From an uncultured Alphaproteobacteria bacterium (GTDB lineage: Bacteria; Pseudomonadota; Alphaproteobacteria; RF32; CAG-239): 64,000 nucleotides of DNA. Shown here one piece after another: positions 52,465 through 62,723 of the stretch. Each line of letters opens with the position of its first letter. Positions within the stretch are counted from its first letter, which is position 1. The translations under genes were made by a program, and so were the position numbers. The stretch covers positions 1 through 64,000 of the forward strand of contig CALXYB010000001.1 of the NCBI GenBank assembly GCA_944392835.1. Direction: 5' to 3'. Below the pieces are notes generated by a model. The model worked only from the letters and a program-made list of their open reading frames with translations. It searched no databases and had not been told where the DNA came from.

Positions 52465-52643
52465 TTCAATAGAGCCTAAGTCCCAAAAACATAAAGCCAC
52501 GAGGCACAAAAGATAGATATGCACACCGGAAGCAACGCGGTCCAACAATGATTAGCGCCGCAGCCAACGGCGGTCAAGCTGGCAACAGCTTGCTGTACGG
52601 ATTAAAAAGCTTGGAGAACGAGGTAAATAATAAGAAATAAAGG

Positions 52644-52687
52644 CAAAAGTACCACAGCGTACATAGAAGTACGTGAGGACACTTTTG
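52644..52687 (+). ncRNA. Structured hairpin element, copy B
   Basis: The inner hairpin CGTAC-ATAGAA-GTACG sits inside an outer CAAAAGT/ACTTTTG stem, with CC/GG pairing between. The core AGCGTACATAGAAGTACGTGA matches copy A (24553-24593) at all but one position, while the outer stems differ yet remain complementary. It lies in the 263-base gap between uvrB and rlmH, which has no other feature seen. Confidence 0.5.
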
Positions 52688-52727
52688 ACCTGAAATTTCT
52701 GTATTAGTTACCCGTTATACAAACTTT

Positions 52728-53168
52728 TTACTCACGATGGTAGGGATGATGACTAATAATCGTCTGAATACGATATATTTGCTCGGCTAAAACAGCCCGC
52801 ATAAGCATATGAGGCAAAGTAAGCTTCCCAAAAGAGAGCAACAAATCGGCTTTGGCTCGGGTTGAAGGCAAATGTCCATCTGCACCACCGATAAGAAAAC
52901 AAATTTCTGAACATCCATTTAGCATCCAATTTTCAATTTTTGCAGCAAGCTCAAGACTTTTCATATTTTCGCCACGTTCATCAAGCACAATAACTTTAGC
53001 AGATGGCGGAATATTACTTTGCAAAAATTTAGCCTCTTTTTCTTGGGTTGCATTATCTTTTTCTTTGATAACCACATCCCATGAAGACCGCTTGACATAT
53101 TCCTCAATAATCATAGCCTCCGGCGAATTTTTCTTACATTTACCAATCGCTAAAATTGTTGCTTTCAT
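52728..53168 (-). CDS. rlmH: 23S rRNA pseudouridine-1915 N3-methyltransferase
   Basis: The 146-residue SPOUT-family protein has IVLDERGENMKSLELAAKIE, EICFLIGGADGHLP (knot and SAM site) and the C-terminus LAEQIYRIQTIISHHPYHRE. It methylates helix 69 of 23S rRNA as a dimer. MKATILAIGKCKK at 53168 is the family start. The upstream in-frame codons are not used. Confidence 0.94.
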   Translation of the reverse strand: MKATILAIGKCKKNSPEAMIIEEYVKRSSWDVVIKEKDNATQEKEAKFLQSNIPPSAKVIVLDERGENMKSLELAAKIENWMLNGCSEICFLIGGADGHLPSTRAKADLLLSFGKLTLPHMLMRAVLAEQIYRIQTIISHHPYHRE

Positions 53169-53318
53169 CTTACTTTCTCCCAAAATCATTGTCAGTAAAA
53201 AACATCTTACAAACTTTGTCAACCGACATTGACATTTAGACAAAATAAGCGCATATTGTGCTCAGAAAAATATTAAAAACTCTCTACGATTATGTTTTGC
53301 CCTATAAATATTTGAAAT

Positions 53319-53501
53319 ATGGAAACAAAAAAATCTCAAAACCTTGAGCCAAACGCCGAGGTACAGAAAGAAAATGTAACGCCATCATCTCAATGGCACG
53401 AGGAAGAAACAGAACGCCCAACCCACATCGGCTGGTATTTTGCTGCTCTATTTATCGCCATTTTACTGATGGCTTCAGTAGTGTATTTCAAACCTTTATA
53501 A
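53319..53501 (+). CDS. Small C-tail-anchored membrane protein (60 residues)
   Basis: A polar N-terminal half (METKKSQNLEPNAEVQKEN) is followed by one membrane segment at the end (IGWYFAALFIAILLMASVVYF). The family is not known. It lies ten bases upstream of the next gene and is probably co-transcribed. Confidence 0.6.
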   Translation: METKKSQNLEPNAEVQKENVTPSSQWHEEETERPTHIGWYFAALFIAILLMASVVYFKPL

Positions 53502-53511
53502 ATCTATTTTT

Positions 53512-54096
53512 ATGAAACTGATAAAAAGAATTAAAACTTTCTTGTTAGAAAGAAATTATCTCTGGCTCAACCCCAGATTCAAAGACAAAACACCGGAAGG
53601 ACTTTTGCTGTATAAAGACAGTCGTCCAAACTTGTTCTTCTCCGCGAAAGAATTTGCTTATGCTTTGCACAACCTAACCGGCAAAAAAATCTATATGCCT
53701 CAGGTTCAACATTGTCAAATGAAAGCGCTTCATCCACGTGGGGGAGAGTTTCCGGCTTGGCTATGGAAAGGTAAAAAGTTTTGCTATTTTGCACCGATTG
53801 GAACAAGCGAAATCTTTCTGGCGCTAAACAGACAATATCAAACTTTTCCACTTCGCAGAGCATCTGTTCAAATGGGAAAATATGACACATCTGAAGAAGA
53901 GGCTGAGATTATTCTCTCTTACCGCGTCAGCGAAGAGCTAAAGGTTTATCCTGTATGCGCTCTTTTAAATTCTAAGACCGGCTTACAGTTTGTTTTGGCT
54001 CAATATGCTCCCAAAGACAAACTCCAAACGGCCTTAACCGACATACAAAATTGGAAAAAGAAAAAATTGGATTTACATAGTTGCTCAAATATGTAA
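53512..54096 (+). CDS. Hypothetical protein, 194 residues
   Basis: This is a basic soluble protein with no signal peptide. Aromatic and basic blocks include RNYLWLNPRFKDKTPEGLLLY, PAWLWKGKKFCYFAPIGTSEIFLAL and IILSYRVSEELKVYPVCALLN. No family is recognised. It forms a pair with the small membrane protein before it and ends in a terminator. Confidence 0.6.
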   Translation: MKLIKRIKTFLLERNYLWLNPRFKDKTPEGLLLYKDSRPNLFFSAKEFAYALHNLTGKKIYMPQVQHCQMKALHPRGGEFPAWLWKGKKFCYFAPIGTSEIFLALNRQYQTFPLRRASVQMGKYDTSEEEAEIILSYRVSEELKVYPVCALLNSKTGLQFVLAQYAPKDKLQTALTDIQNWKKKKLDLHSCSNM

Positions 54097-54112
54097 ATTC
54101 TCACAGACAAAG

Positions 54113-54146
54113 AAAAATCCGGAAAATTTATTTCCCGGATTTTTTC
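54113..54146. terminator. Bidirectional terminator
   Basis: AAAAATCCGG and CCGGATTTTT pair around an AT-rich loop, between the 194-residue gene and rsfS. Confidence 0.8.
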
Positions 54147-54163
54147 TTTATCATCAAAAAACC

Positions 54164-54523
54164 TTATCTTGGTTTAACAGCCTGCCACATTTTTTCAATA
54201 CTGTAAAACTCTCTAACCTCAGGCTTAAAGATATGTACAATCACATCAAAAGCATCTATCAACACCCAATCGGCTTTTTCCTCACCCTCTGCCGTAGATT
54301 TATATCCGGCTGCTTTCAGATTCTCCTGCACTTTTTCTGCCAAAGAAGCCACATGGCGTTGCGACGTACCGCTAGCAACCACCATTTGGTTAGCAATAGA
54401 GGTTTTGCCTCTCAAATCAATTACAACGACATCTTCGGCTTTGTTGTCATCCAAGGTCTTAACAATGATATCCAAAACCTTATCTTCATCATTAACTTCT
54501 ATTTTTTTAGCTGTTTTTGCCAA
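54164..54523 (-). CDS. rsfS: Ribosome silencing factor
   Basis: The 119-residue protein has the RsfS/Iojap pattern: DVVVIDLRGKTSIANQMVVASGTSQRHVASLAEKV and DWVLIDAFDVIVHIFKPEVREFYSIEKMW. It binds L14 on the 50S subunit and blocks subunit joining in starvation. It lies eleven bases downstream of obgE. Confidence 0.95.
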   Translation of the reverse strand: MAKTAKKIEVNDEDKVLDIIVKTLDDNKAEDVVVIDLRGKTSIANQMVVASGTSQRHVASLAEKVQENLKAAGYKSTAEGEEKADWVLIDAFDVIVHIFKPEVREFYSIEKMWQAVKPR

Positions 54524-54534
54524 TCTTCAAACTC

Positions 54535-55623
<1,089 letters not shown>

Positions 55624-55739
55624 TCACCCAACATAATTTAAGCGCAAAGAGATAATTTTTCCACTTATTTTGATTTAAGACAAAAACAGAGGGGATGAAC
55701 AAACACCCCCTCCGCCTAAACCTTATTTTTGGTCAAAAC

Positions 55740-55994
55740 CTATTCGGCAACAACCGAAACAAAAGTCTTGTCATCACCTTTTTTGGTGAATACAACTTTG
55801 CCTTCAACCAAAGCAAAAATAGTGTGGTCTTTACCCATACCAACATTCTCACCCGGATGATACTTTGTACCACGTTGACGAATGATGATATTTCCGGGGA
55901 TAACAGCTTGTCCGCCGGATTTTTTCAAGCCCAAACGACGGCCTTCTGAGTCGCGTCCGTTATTGGAACTACCACCTGACTTCTTATGTGCCAT
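55740..55994 (-). CDS. rpmA: 50S ribosomal protein L27
   Basis: The 84-residue protein has the standard start [22 protein letters not shown] and [21 protein letters not shown]. Its N-terminus reaches the peptidyl-transferase centre. There is no N-terminal cleavable extension of the Firmicute type. Confidence 0.97.
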   Translation of the reverse strand: MAHKKSGGSSNNGRDSEGRRLGLKKSGGQAVIPGNIIIRQRGTKYHPGENVGMGKDHTIFALVEGKVVFTKKGDDKTFVSVVAE

Positions 55995-56017
55995 GACTAT
56001 ACTCTCCTAAAACTCAA

Positions 56018-56320
56018 TTACTTACCGATAATATCAGTAATTTTAACAATTGTGATGTTTTGTCTGTGGCCGTTTTTGCGGCGATAATTCTGTCTTCTCT
56101 TTTTCTTAAAAACGATGACTTTCGCATCACGAGCCTGTTTCAAAACCGTAGCTTTAACGCTGGCACCAGCAACCAACGGTGTACCAATGGTTTCATCCAA
56201 AGCCAAAACTTCGTTGAAAACTACTTCTTTACCTTCTTCACCGGCGATTTTTTCCAGTTTAACAACGTCGCCAGAGGCAACTTTGTACTGTTTTCCGCCT
56301 GTTCTAATTACTGCGTACAT
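56018..56320 (-). CDS. rplU: 50S ribosomal protein L21
   Basis: The 100-residue protein begins [25 protein letters not shown] and has [27 protein letters not shown]. It leads the rplU-rpmA operon and has a clear promoter at 56370-56397. Confidence 0.97.
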   Translation of the reverse strand: MYAVIRTGGKQYKVASGDVVKLEKIAGEEGKEVVFNEVLALDETIGTPLVAGASVKATVLKQARDAKVIVFKKKRRQNYRRKNGHRQNITIVKITDIIGK

Positions 56321-56369
56321 TTCAATTCACCTAAATTTTGATTATTTTGTTACATAAATCGTTGTTTGC

Positions 56370-56397
56370 AATATACATAACTTTTTCCAGCTGTCAA
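56370..56397 (-). promoter_or_regulatory. Predicted promoter of rplU-rpmA
   Basis: On the minus strand, TTGACA and TATATT are 16 bases apart, about 50-77 bases before the rplU start. This near-consensus pair fits a strongly expressed ribosomal operon. Confidence 0.65.
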
Positions 56398-56438
56398 TAA
56401 GAATCTATCTAAAAAGTTAACTTTAATGCATATATAAG

Positions 56439-56909
56439 CTATTTAAACAAAATTCTATAGAGTTCCGGCTTCATATATTTTCCCTGCCAGATACCAAGTT
56501 TAGCACGTTTAGCATCTTTCTGCGCTTCTAAATAGGCAACATCGGTACTTTTATAAACAACGGCCCAACCGCTTTTAACCATTTCCAAATTTACGTTAAC
56601 ATTTCCGACAAAACATTCGCTCATATCACGGTTATAAATATCTTTGCCGATAGTTTTACAGCTAAGTTCTCCAAGTTTCATCAAACGCTCCAACTTTTCA
56701 CGAGCCTTGATTCCGCAATTATATTCTTTTCCCTCACTGTCTTTACATGTTTGATAATATTCCGGAGCATCAATATAAGCCAAGCGCACGTTTTGTTCTC
56801 TGAGTTTAATACTATCCCCGTCCACGGCATAAATATTATCCTTAGCAAGACCTGGTTCTATAAACGACAATACCCCCAAGCATACCAAACACACAAAAGA
56901 CCTAAACAT
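56439..56909 (-). CDS. Exported thermonuclease-family (SNase-like) protein
   Basis: The 156-residue protein has a signal peptide (FVCLVCLGVLSFIEPGLA). The SNase domain shows DGDSIKLREQNVRLAYIDAPE, with Arg, Asp and Glu of the active site, and DIYNRDMSECFVGN, where the second catalytic Arg is conserved. MVKSGWAVVYK and AKRAKLGIW complete the fold. It is probably a calcium-dependent periplasmic or secreted nuclease. Confidence 0.88.
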   Translation of the reverse strand: MFRSFVCLVCLGVLSFIEPGLAKDNIYAVDGDSIKLREQNVRLAYIDAPEYYQTCKDSEGKEYNCGIKAREKLERLMKLGELSCKTIGKDIYNRDMSECFVGNVNVNLEMVKSGWAVVYKSTDVAYLEAQKDAKRAKLGIWQGKYMKPELYRILFK

Positions 56910-57119
56910 AAAAAAACCTCACTGTTTCCAATCAAACAGCACTATATAAAGTTTTGCGAATTTATTCAACAAAACTTTTCGCTCCCAACCTTTTCAAGTC
57001 CAATAAAAAGTTGTGAAAAAGTTTGGATAACAGCATTAAAAGATTTGTTATTCTGATATCTTTATCTTATGATAGGCTAAAAGTTTATAAAGTAAGAACA
57101 GTTCAGAGGACAACGCAAA

Positions 57120-57968
57120 GTGTCAAATATTTTTCGCAAAATTTTTGTGTTAAGTATAATGGCAGCCACTTTAACCGGCTGTGAATTTTGGAATCGCAAC
57201 TTACAAGATGTTCTAAACAACCCTTTTAGAAGCTCTCCTGTTCGCGAACCGGCTCCTCTGCGGATGCCTTCTTCCGTAGTTGTTTGCCGCACCAAACAAT
57301 GTGCTCCGGCCAAACTTTCCATGTCCCGAGAATACATTTACAATAGCCTGTTACACTTACTTGATAACAACAACCGTAAAAAAGCGCTTATCTGCCAAGC
57401 CGATGCATCTACTCGTGCCTGCACCGAAACCTTTATATCTATTCCAATCACCGTTGGCATGACCCCAGCTTATATGTACATAGATTCCGTCAAAATTACA
57501 GATGTCTCCATCGCCAAAGGTAACCGTTCTTTGAAACTTGTTTTGAACTATAATGTTACCTACAACGGTCAGTCCCCTGATTGTAAACCGGCTAAATCTC
57601 TTCTCTATGTCAAAAACACAGAGAACATTGTCTTAGAAGACAGCGGCTACATGTGCGGCATGACCACTATTGGCCAAACAATGATAAAGACACTGTTTGT
57701 CATTGACTACATTGATTTGGACTATGGCTATATTGGCGGTTTTTATTCTGTTGGTCTTTCCGGTCCTGCCTATGGCGGAGGAACTGGCTATATGATAATC
57801 CGCTTACCCAAAGACGCCTACCCGCTTAACCCTGACTTAACGGCACAAGCCAAATATGCCACGGGCAACGCAGGACAAGATTACATCAACTCCACCACAC
57901 CTCAGATAAACGAAAGCGACAACAATACCTCAAACGCCAATGTTCAGGTATTTCCGATAACAAAATAA
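57120..57968 (+). CDS. Lipoprotein, 282 residues
   Basis: It starts at GTG after AGAGGACAACGCAA. The signal is lipoprotein-type (IFVLSIMAATLTGC), with the lipobox Cys at about residue 21. The mature part has paired Cys (VVCRTKQCAP, LICQADASTRACTE, DCKPA, MCGM) and a beta-rich Gly/Tyr segment (DLDYGYIGGFYSVGLSGPAYGGGTGYM). The family is not recognised. It is likely membrane-anchored in the periplasm and needs Lgt (18935). The 210-base gap before it shows no feature beyond AT-rich promoter DNA. Confidence 0.75.
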   Translation: MSNIFRKIFVLSIMAATLTGCEFWNRNLQDVLNNPFRSSPVREPAPLRMPSSVVVCRTKQCAPAKLSMSREYIYNSLLHLLDNNNRKKALICQADASTRACTETFISIPITVGMTPAYMYIDSVKITDVSIAKGNRSLKLVLNYNVTYNGQSPDCKPAKSLLYVKNTENIVLEDSGYMCGMTTIGQTMIKTLFVIDYIDLDYGYIGGFYSVGLSGPAYGGGTGYMIIRLPKDAYPLNPDLTAQAKYATGNAGQDYINSTTPQINESDNNTSNANVQVFPITK

Positions 57969-57974
57969 GTTTTC

Positions 57975-60350
57975 TTATTTTCTTCCGTAGCCAAAATATT
58001 GCGGTGTCTGGTAGACAACAATCTTTTCAACATTACTGAATTTCAGTTTAACATTACCATGGCTAACTTCTCCGTTTGCAGAAGGCAATTTTCCATGCTT
58101 GCTCTCAAACTCCTGCAAATCGCGCAGACTCATTGCCACACCGTTATCAAAAGATACATTCCAACCATAAGCGGATGTTCCGACATTGATATGAATATTT
58201 TTTATTTCCTCATTTCCAACAAATTCAGCAGATTGAGAAGCCCCCGAAAATTCAAAATACTTATCATTTTCGTTTCCGCTTAACCATTTCAGCGCATGTT
58301 TATGCAAAGCATCAGCATCGGCATATTCATCTTTTTTCTCCGGCGCAAAAACAGCTAATTTTCCGAGCTGTGCAAAATATATTTGAGCCCCTTCAGGTCC
58401 GCTCAACCATCCGAAAACCGAATTTTCAAAATTCAAAACCTTTCCGGCATGTGATGACAAATCAACATTAACAAAATCATTAACAATCAATCCGGTATCA
58501 TCATCTGTCTGCCCATAAATAAAATGCTTTTGTGCCGGCAAAAACTCACCTTCTGGATTTTGAAACTGATAGACTTCTTCGTTATAAATATTAAGTTTCT
58601 CAGAACCTCTTTTAACAACAGTAGCCATACGAATAGTATCACTTGGCTGTATAATCTCTATTTTTTCATCACTTTGAACCGGAACTAAATTTTGATTAAA
58701 AATAATCAAATGCCAATCACTAAGCTCATGCACATCATCAGCATTCAGCAACAAACTTCCACCCTGCAAATTAAAAAACTGCATTCCTGAATTTTTATCG
58801 GCTATATGTTCTTTAGCCAGCATCTCTGCATGTTGTTCTTCTGTCAAAGCAACCGATTGATATGCCAGCTGAACGACACGTCCCAAGATACTTTCTTTTG
58901 TATCTTCTGATAAAAGATTATTCGTAACCTTTTCTGGTATTTTCGTTTCGGTAGCACCAATAACCTCTGCTTGAGCGGCAACATATGGCTCGCTATCAGC
59001 GCCAACATAAACATCTGCCTCTATTGCATCAACTTCTGAAACAATATTTGCATCAACCATTTGCTCTTGAATAGTTTCAACGACAGGCTCAGGCGCGGCC
59101 TCTACAACAGGCTCAGGCGCTGCCTCTACGACAGGCTCAGGCGCTGCCTCTACGACAGGCTCAGGCGCTGCCTCTACGACAGGCTCAGGCACTGCCTCTA
59201 CAACAGGCTCCGGCGCTGCCTCTACAACAGGCTCCGGCGCAGCTTCTACAACAGGCTCCGGTGTTGCTTCTACAACAGGCTCCGGTGCCACCTCTACAAC
59301 AGGCTCAGGCACTGCCTCTACAACAGGCTCAGGCGCGGCCTCAACAGGCTCAGGTACCGTCTCAACAATAGGCTCCGGTGCCACCTCTACAACAGGCTCA
59401 GGTACAGTCTCAACAACAGGCTCCGGCGCTGCCTCTACGACAGGCTCCGGCGCGGTCTCTACAACAGGCTCCGGTATTGCTTCTACAACAGGCTCCGGTG
59501 CGGTCTCTACGACAGGCTCAGGCGTTGCCTCTACGACAGGCTCCGGTGCGGTCTCTACGACAGGCTCCGGTGTTGCTTCTACAACAGGCTCTTCATCATT
59601 TTGAGACATAATTATTGTTTCTTCTGTAATAACTTGTCTCTCTCCTGCCTCATTATACAAAACCTTTTCTTCATCAGATTCCGTATTTATAGCTTCGTCA
59701 TCCGTTAAATCAGCCCAAATACTTTGTCGTAAAGAACCATCATCCCTACTATCTTTTATACTTGCAACAAGTTCTTCCGGAGAAACTTCTTTGACCTCCT
59801 CAAATCCTGCCGGAGTTGCTGCGGCATCTTCACCTAAAATATCATCTAAAGAAACTTCTTCTACAGGCTCACTTGTCTTACTCTCAAACAAATTTCTGGC
59901 AAAATCATCGCTATAATCTCCATCTAACAAAGTAGATGCATTAACTTCTTGAATCTCTCCATCATCATCCAAAAGAGCATTCAAATCAGCTTCTTCAACC
60001 GGCTGAGATAATGGCTGAACATTTTCGTGTGGTAACTGCCCTTCTGTAGTTTTTTCCACACTTGGCAAATCTGGCGCTGAAGCATTTTGTTGCGGCATTG
60101 GCGGCACAGATAAAATCGGCTCGGGAACTTCTACTGTTGGCGCTAAATTTGCTTCTTGAAACTCTCCTGAATTAACGGCATTTTCTTCATCAACGACTTC
60201 CACATATTCATATTCGGCATCTTCTGGCAGTTCTTCTCCATCTGCCACTTCAATATATTCATACTCATATTCCTCATCTGAGGCCACCGGATTCTCGTTT
60301 ACAACGCCATTCCCTTGAATATTATTAGGATTCTCAAAATCTTCAGCCAT
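57975..60350 (-). CDS. Large acidic protein with PEPVVE repeats (791 residues)
   Basis: There is no signal peptide. The N-terminal 280 residues are very acidic (EEYEYEYIEVADGEELPEDAEYEYVEVV). A low-complexity region then holds about 21 octapeptide units of the type A-P-E-P-V-V-E-A. A folded-looking C-terminal part of about 320 residues follows (FFNLQGGSLLLNADDVHELSDWHLI, GKVLNFENSVFGWLSGPEGAQIYF, GTSAYGWNVSFDNGVAMSLRDL). The family is unknown. The repeat may be a rigid spacer, as in TonB-like Pro-Glu linkers (inference only). Confidence 0.8.
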   Translation of the reverse strand: MAEDFENPNNIQGNGVVNENPVASDEEYEYEYIEVADGEELPEDAEYEYVEVVDEENAVNSGEFQEANLAPTVEVPEPILSVPPMPQQNASAPDLPSVEKTTEGQLPHENVQPLSQPVEEADLNALLDDDGEIQEVNASTLLDGDYSDDFARNLFESKTSEPVEEVSLDDILGEDAAATPAGFEEVKEVSPEELVASIKDSRDDGSLRQSIWADLTDDEAINTESDEEKVLYNEAGERQVITEETIIMSQNDEEPVVEATPEPVVETAPEPVVEATPEPVVETAPEPVVEAIPEPVVETAPEPVVEAAPEPVVETVPEPVVEVAPEPIVETVPEPVEAAPEPVVEAVPEPVVEVAPEPVVEATPEPVVEAAPEPVVEAAPEPVVEAVPEPVVEAAPEPVVEAAPEPVVEAAPEPVVEAAPEPVVETIQEQMVDANIVSEVDAIEADVYVGADSEPYVAAQAEVIGATETKIPEKVTNNLLSEDTKESILGRVVQLAYQSVALTEEQHAEMLAKEHIADKNSGMQFFNLQGGSLLLNADDVHELSDWHLIIFNQNLVPVQSDEKIEIIQPSDTIRMATVVKRGSEKLNIYNEEVYQFQNPEGEFLPAQKHFIYGQTDDDTGLIVNDFVNVDLSSHAGKVLNFENSVFGWLSGPEGAQIYFAQLGKLAVFAPEKKDEYADADALHKHALKWLSGNENDKYFEFSGASQSAEFVGNEEIKNIHINVGTSAYGWNVSFDNGVAMSLRDLQEFESKHGKLPSANGEVSHGNVKLKFSNVEKIVVYQTPQYFGYGRK
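59075..59590 (-). repeat. 24-bp tandem repeats encoding PEPVVE units
   Basis: About 21 imperfect 24-base units encode PEPVVE-type octapeptides. One unit is three bases shorter (PEPVEA). Third-codon positions vary among units. Such arrays can gain or lose copies in frame. Confidence 0.9.
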
Positions 60351-60417
60351 AACATTTCACCTGTAAAAATTGCATTTTTCAGTAAGTTTAATACATATAT
60401 GTTAAAATGCCTTTAAC

Positions 60418-60451
60418 AAAAAAATCGGCAGAAAAAACTGCCGATTTTTTT
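60418..60451. terminator. Terminator upstream of the repeat-protein gene
   Basis: AAAAATCGGCAG and CTGCCGATTTTT pair around AAAAAA. It lies between the histidine kinase stop and the repeat-protein start, so it ends transcription from the kinase operon. Confidence 0.85.
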
Positions 60452-60563
60452 GCAAACATAATAACTTACCTCCATCCCGACCTTTCAGTTTTGTCAGTCA
60501 TTAGCCACTCTGACATTCGGACCAACATAAACCTTATTGAAAGTATAACGTCGGATATGGCCG

Positions 60564-61922
60564 TTATAGGGGAATACTGACGAGAACCCTCAAGCCTCCT
60601 ATCGGACTATCCAGAAGCTCAATTTTGCCTCCGTGAGATGTTATAATATCTTTGGCAATTGCCAAGCCCAAGCCGACACCGCCGGTTTCTTTGTTCCGCG
60701 AACCCTCAATCCGATAAAACGCCTTAAAGACATCTTCTCTTTTATCTGCGGGGATTCCCGGACCATCATCATCAACGGCGATTTCCAACTTATTGTTATT
60801 GCTTTCCAAGCTAACTGCAACAGTTTTACCGTAGTCAAAAGCATTGGAAATAATATTGGTCAAAGCGCGTTTTAAGGCTTGCTCTCTACCTTGAATAGCA
60901 CTGACTTGGTCATTTGTAGAATAACGAATAAGAGCCTTTGTATTTCTGAACTTGTTAATAATACTCAACAACAATTCGTTCATATCCACAAACGTAGATT
61001 TCTCTCCACCTTCTCCGCTAACAAAGGACAAATAGCCATCCAACATTTTTTCCATTTCGGCAATATCATTTAAGAAATCTTCTTTGTCTTGTCCTTCCTT
61101 CATCATTGTAGATTGCAGCTTCATTCTGGTCAAAGGCGTACGCAAATCATGCGACACACCGGCCAACATTTGTGTTCTTTCGCTAATCTGTCTTTGAATA
61201 CGTTCTTTCATCTTAATAAAGGCAATACCGGCACGACGAACTTCAATAGAGCCAAAAGGTTTGAAATCTTTGTTATCAATACCTTTACCAAAATCTTCCG
61301 AAACTCTTGCCAACTCGGCAATAGAACGCACTTGGATACGCAGGAACAAAACCGCAACCAAGAACAACAGTAAAGAAGTACCAACCATCCAAGCCACAAA
61401 ACCAAAGATAGAAGACGAGAAAATATTCTTAGAAGACGTAGAAAACTGGAACAACCCGTCCGCAGTATCAACAAAGACCACCATATCATATTCGCCTTTG
61501 CCCATATAAATACTGCTTATGGCATCAGGAAATTCTCTGCGCAAAGAATCTTCCAAAAATCCCGTAACCAACTTGCTGTTTCTGCTCGTTTTGTTCAATA
61601 CGGTATGTTTTTCATCATTGCTATAATATTTCAAATTAATGTCAAAAATTGAATGACTTAAACTCTGAATTTCAGGCAGTTTATCGGGAGATTTTTCCAC
61701 CAACTGCATCATAAAAGCCATATCAGAGGTCAAGTTTGAAGACAATCTCTTACCCACTCTACCCCAACTTCCGTCAAAGAATGCAACAATGGAAACAACC
61801 TGCACCACAATCAACGGAATAAAAATAAGCAACATCGTTCTGAAAAACAAAGTCTTAGGCAACAATTTGAGTTTCAAATACCTCAAGCCATTGTCCACTT
61901 TTTTCGGAAATGTCAAATGCAT
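60564..61922 (-). CDS. EnvZ-like sensor histidine kinase
   Basis: The 452-residue protein has two membrane segments (TMLLIFIPLIVVQVVSIVAF and VAWMVGTSLLLFLVAVLFL) around a periplasmic sensor. A HAMP region, the His motif GVSHDLRTPLTRMKLQ, N-box NIISNAFDYG and GGVGLGLAIAKDII follow. It resembles the EnvZ branch. ATG 61922 is chosen over 61970 because AGGAGAAAG lies right before it. It follows its regulator gene by 97 bases. Confidence 0.9.
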   Translation of the reverse strand: MHLTFPKKVDNGLRYLKLKLLPKTLFFRTMLLIFIPLIVVQVVSIVAFFDGSWGRVGKRLSSNLTSDMAFMMQLVEKSPDKLPEIQSLSHSIFDINLKYYSNDEKHTVLNKTSRNSKLVTGFLEDSLRREFPDAISSIYMGKGEYDMVVFVDTADGLFQFSTSSKNIFSSSIFGFVAWMVGTSLLLFLVAVLFLRIQVRSIAELARVSEDFGKGIDNKDFKPFGSIEVRRAGIAFIKMKERIQRQISERTQMLAGVSHDLRTPLTRMKLQSTMMKEGQDKEDFLNDIAEMEKMLDGYLSFVSGEGGEKSTFVDMNELLLSIINKFRNTKALIRYSTNDQVSAIQGREQALKRALTNIISNAFDYGKTVAVSLESNNNKLEIAVDDDGPGIPADKREDVFKAFYRIEGSRNKETGGVGLGLAIAKDIITSHGGKIELLDSPIGGLRVLVSIPL

Positions 61923-62019
61923 ATACTTTCTCCTAAAGTCAATAACTGCACTTGATATTAAACCAATCAAAAATAAAAGCCAGTAAAATAAATTAACAAA
62001 GAATTACAAAAAGGAAAAC

Positions 62020-62709
62020 CTATTCCGGCAACAACATATAACCCTTACCGCGAACGGTTTGCAGATAACGCGGATTTTTAGAATCTTTTTCAATTTTCTT
62101 GCGCAGACGTGTTATCTGCACATCAATAGAACGCGGGCTCTGTCCGGCACCAAGCATTTCAGCCAGCTTCTCGCGCGTAAAAATCTGTCCGGACTTTTGC
62201 CCCAAAATTCCGAGCAACATTTGCTCCACCGGCGTAATATGAATAACTTGCCCTTGTTTTGTATGCAGCTCTTTTTTGTTCAGATCATAAACACAAAGCC
62301 CCAAATCCATTTTGGTCTTTAGCTCTTCGTCAATTTGCGGAGTTCTTTTCAAAATATTCTTAATCCGCAACACCAATTCCAACGGTTCAAAAGGTTTGGG
62401 CAAATAATCATCCGCACCGGCCGAAAGCCCACTGATTCTATCTGCCGTTTCACCCATAGCCGTCAACATAATAACCGGCAAATTGCTCTCTGTTCTAAAC
62501 TTTTGCAAAAATTCCAAGCCACTTTCATTGGGCATCATAATATCCACAATCAGCAAATCAAACTTATACTCTTTAAGTCTTTCTCTGGCTTCTGCCGCAT
62601 CTTTTGCTGTGGAAACATAGAACCCGCTTTCGCGCAAAAATCTCTGCAAGAGCGCACGCAAGCGGGTATCATCATCAACGACCAGAATATGTGTCTTATC
62701 CTTATTCAT
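62020..62709 (-). CDS. OmpR-family response regulator
   Basis: The 229-residue protein has a receiver (HILVVDDDTRLRALLQRFL, phosphoacceptor in LLIVDIMMPNESG, MLTAMGE, LPKPFEPLEL) and a winged helix (GQIFTREKLAEMLGAGQSPRSIDVQITRLRKKIE). It is the partner of the EnvZ-like kinase. The pair sits behind pgsA, a frequent alphaproteobacterial context. A TTG two codons upstream is a possible alternative start. Confidence 0.92.
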   Translation of the reverse strand: MNKDKTHILVVDDDTRLRALLQRFLRESGFYVSTAKDAAEARERLKEYKFDLLIVDIMMPNESGLEFLQKFRTESNLPVIMLTAMGETADRISGLSAGADDYLPKPFEPLELVLRIKNILKRTPQIDEELKTKMDLGLCVYDLNKKELHTKQGQVIHITPVEQMLLGILGQKSGQIFTREKLAEMLGAGQSPRSIDVQITRLRKKIEKDSKNPRYLQTVRGKGYMLLPE

Positions 62710-62723
62710 GGTCAAAAACCAAA

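Noticed and set aside
59075-59590. A CRISPR-like array
   Set aside because: The 24-base units are contiguous, in frame and encode octapeptides. There are no unique spacers between repeats.
59061-59708. A 215-residue plus-strand ORF made of RLRR-x-LYDRLRR repeats
   Set aside because: It is the exact antisense of the PEPVVE repeat array. Its regularity comes from the coding repeats on the minus strand, and it has no ribosome site.
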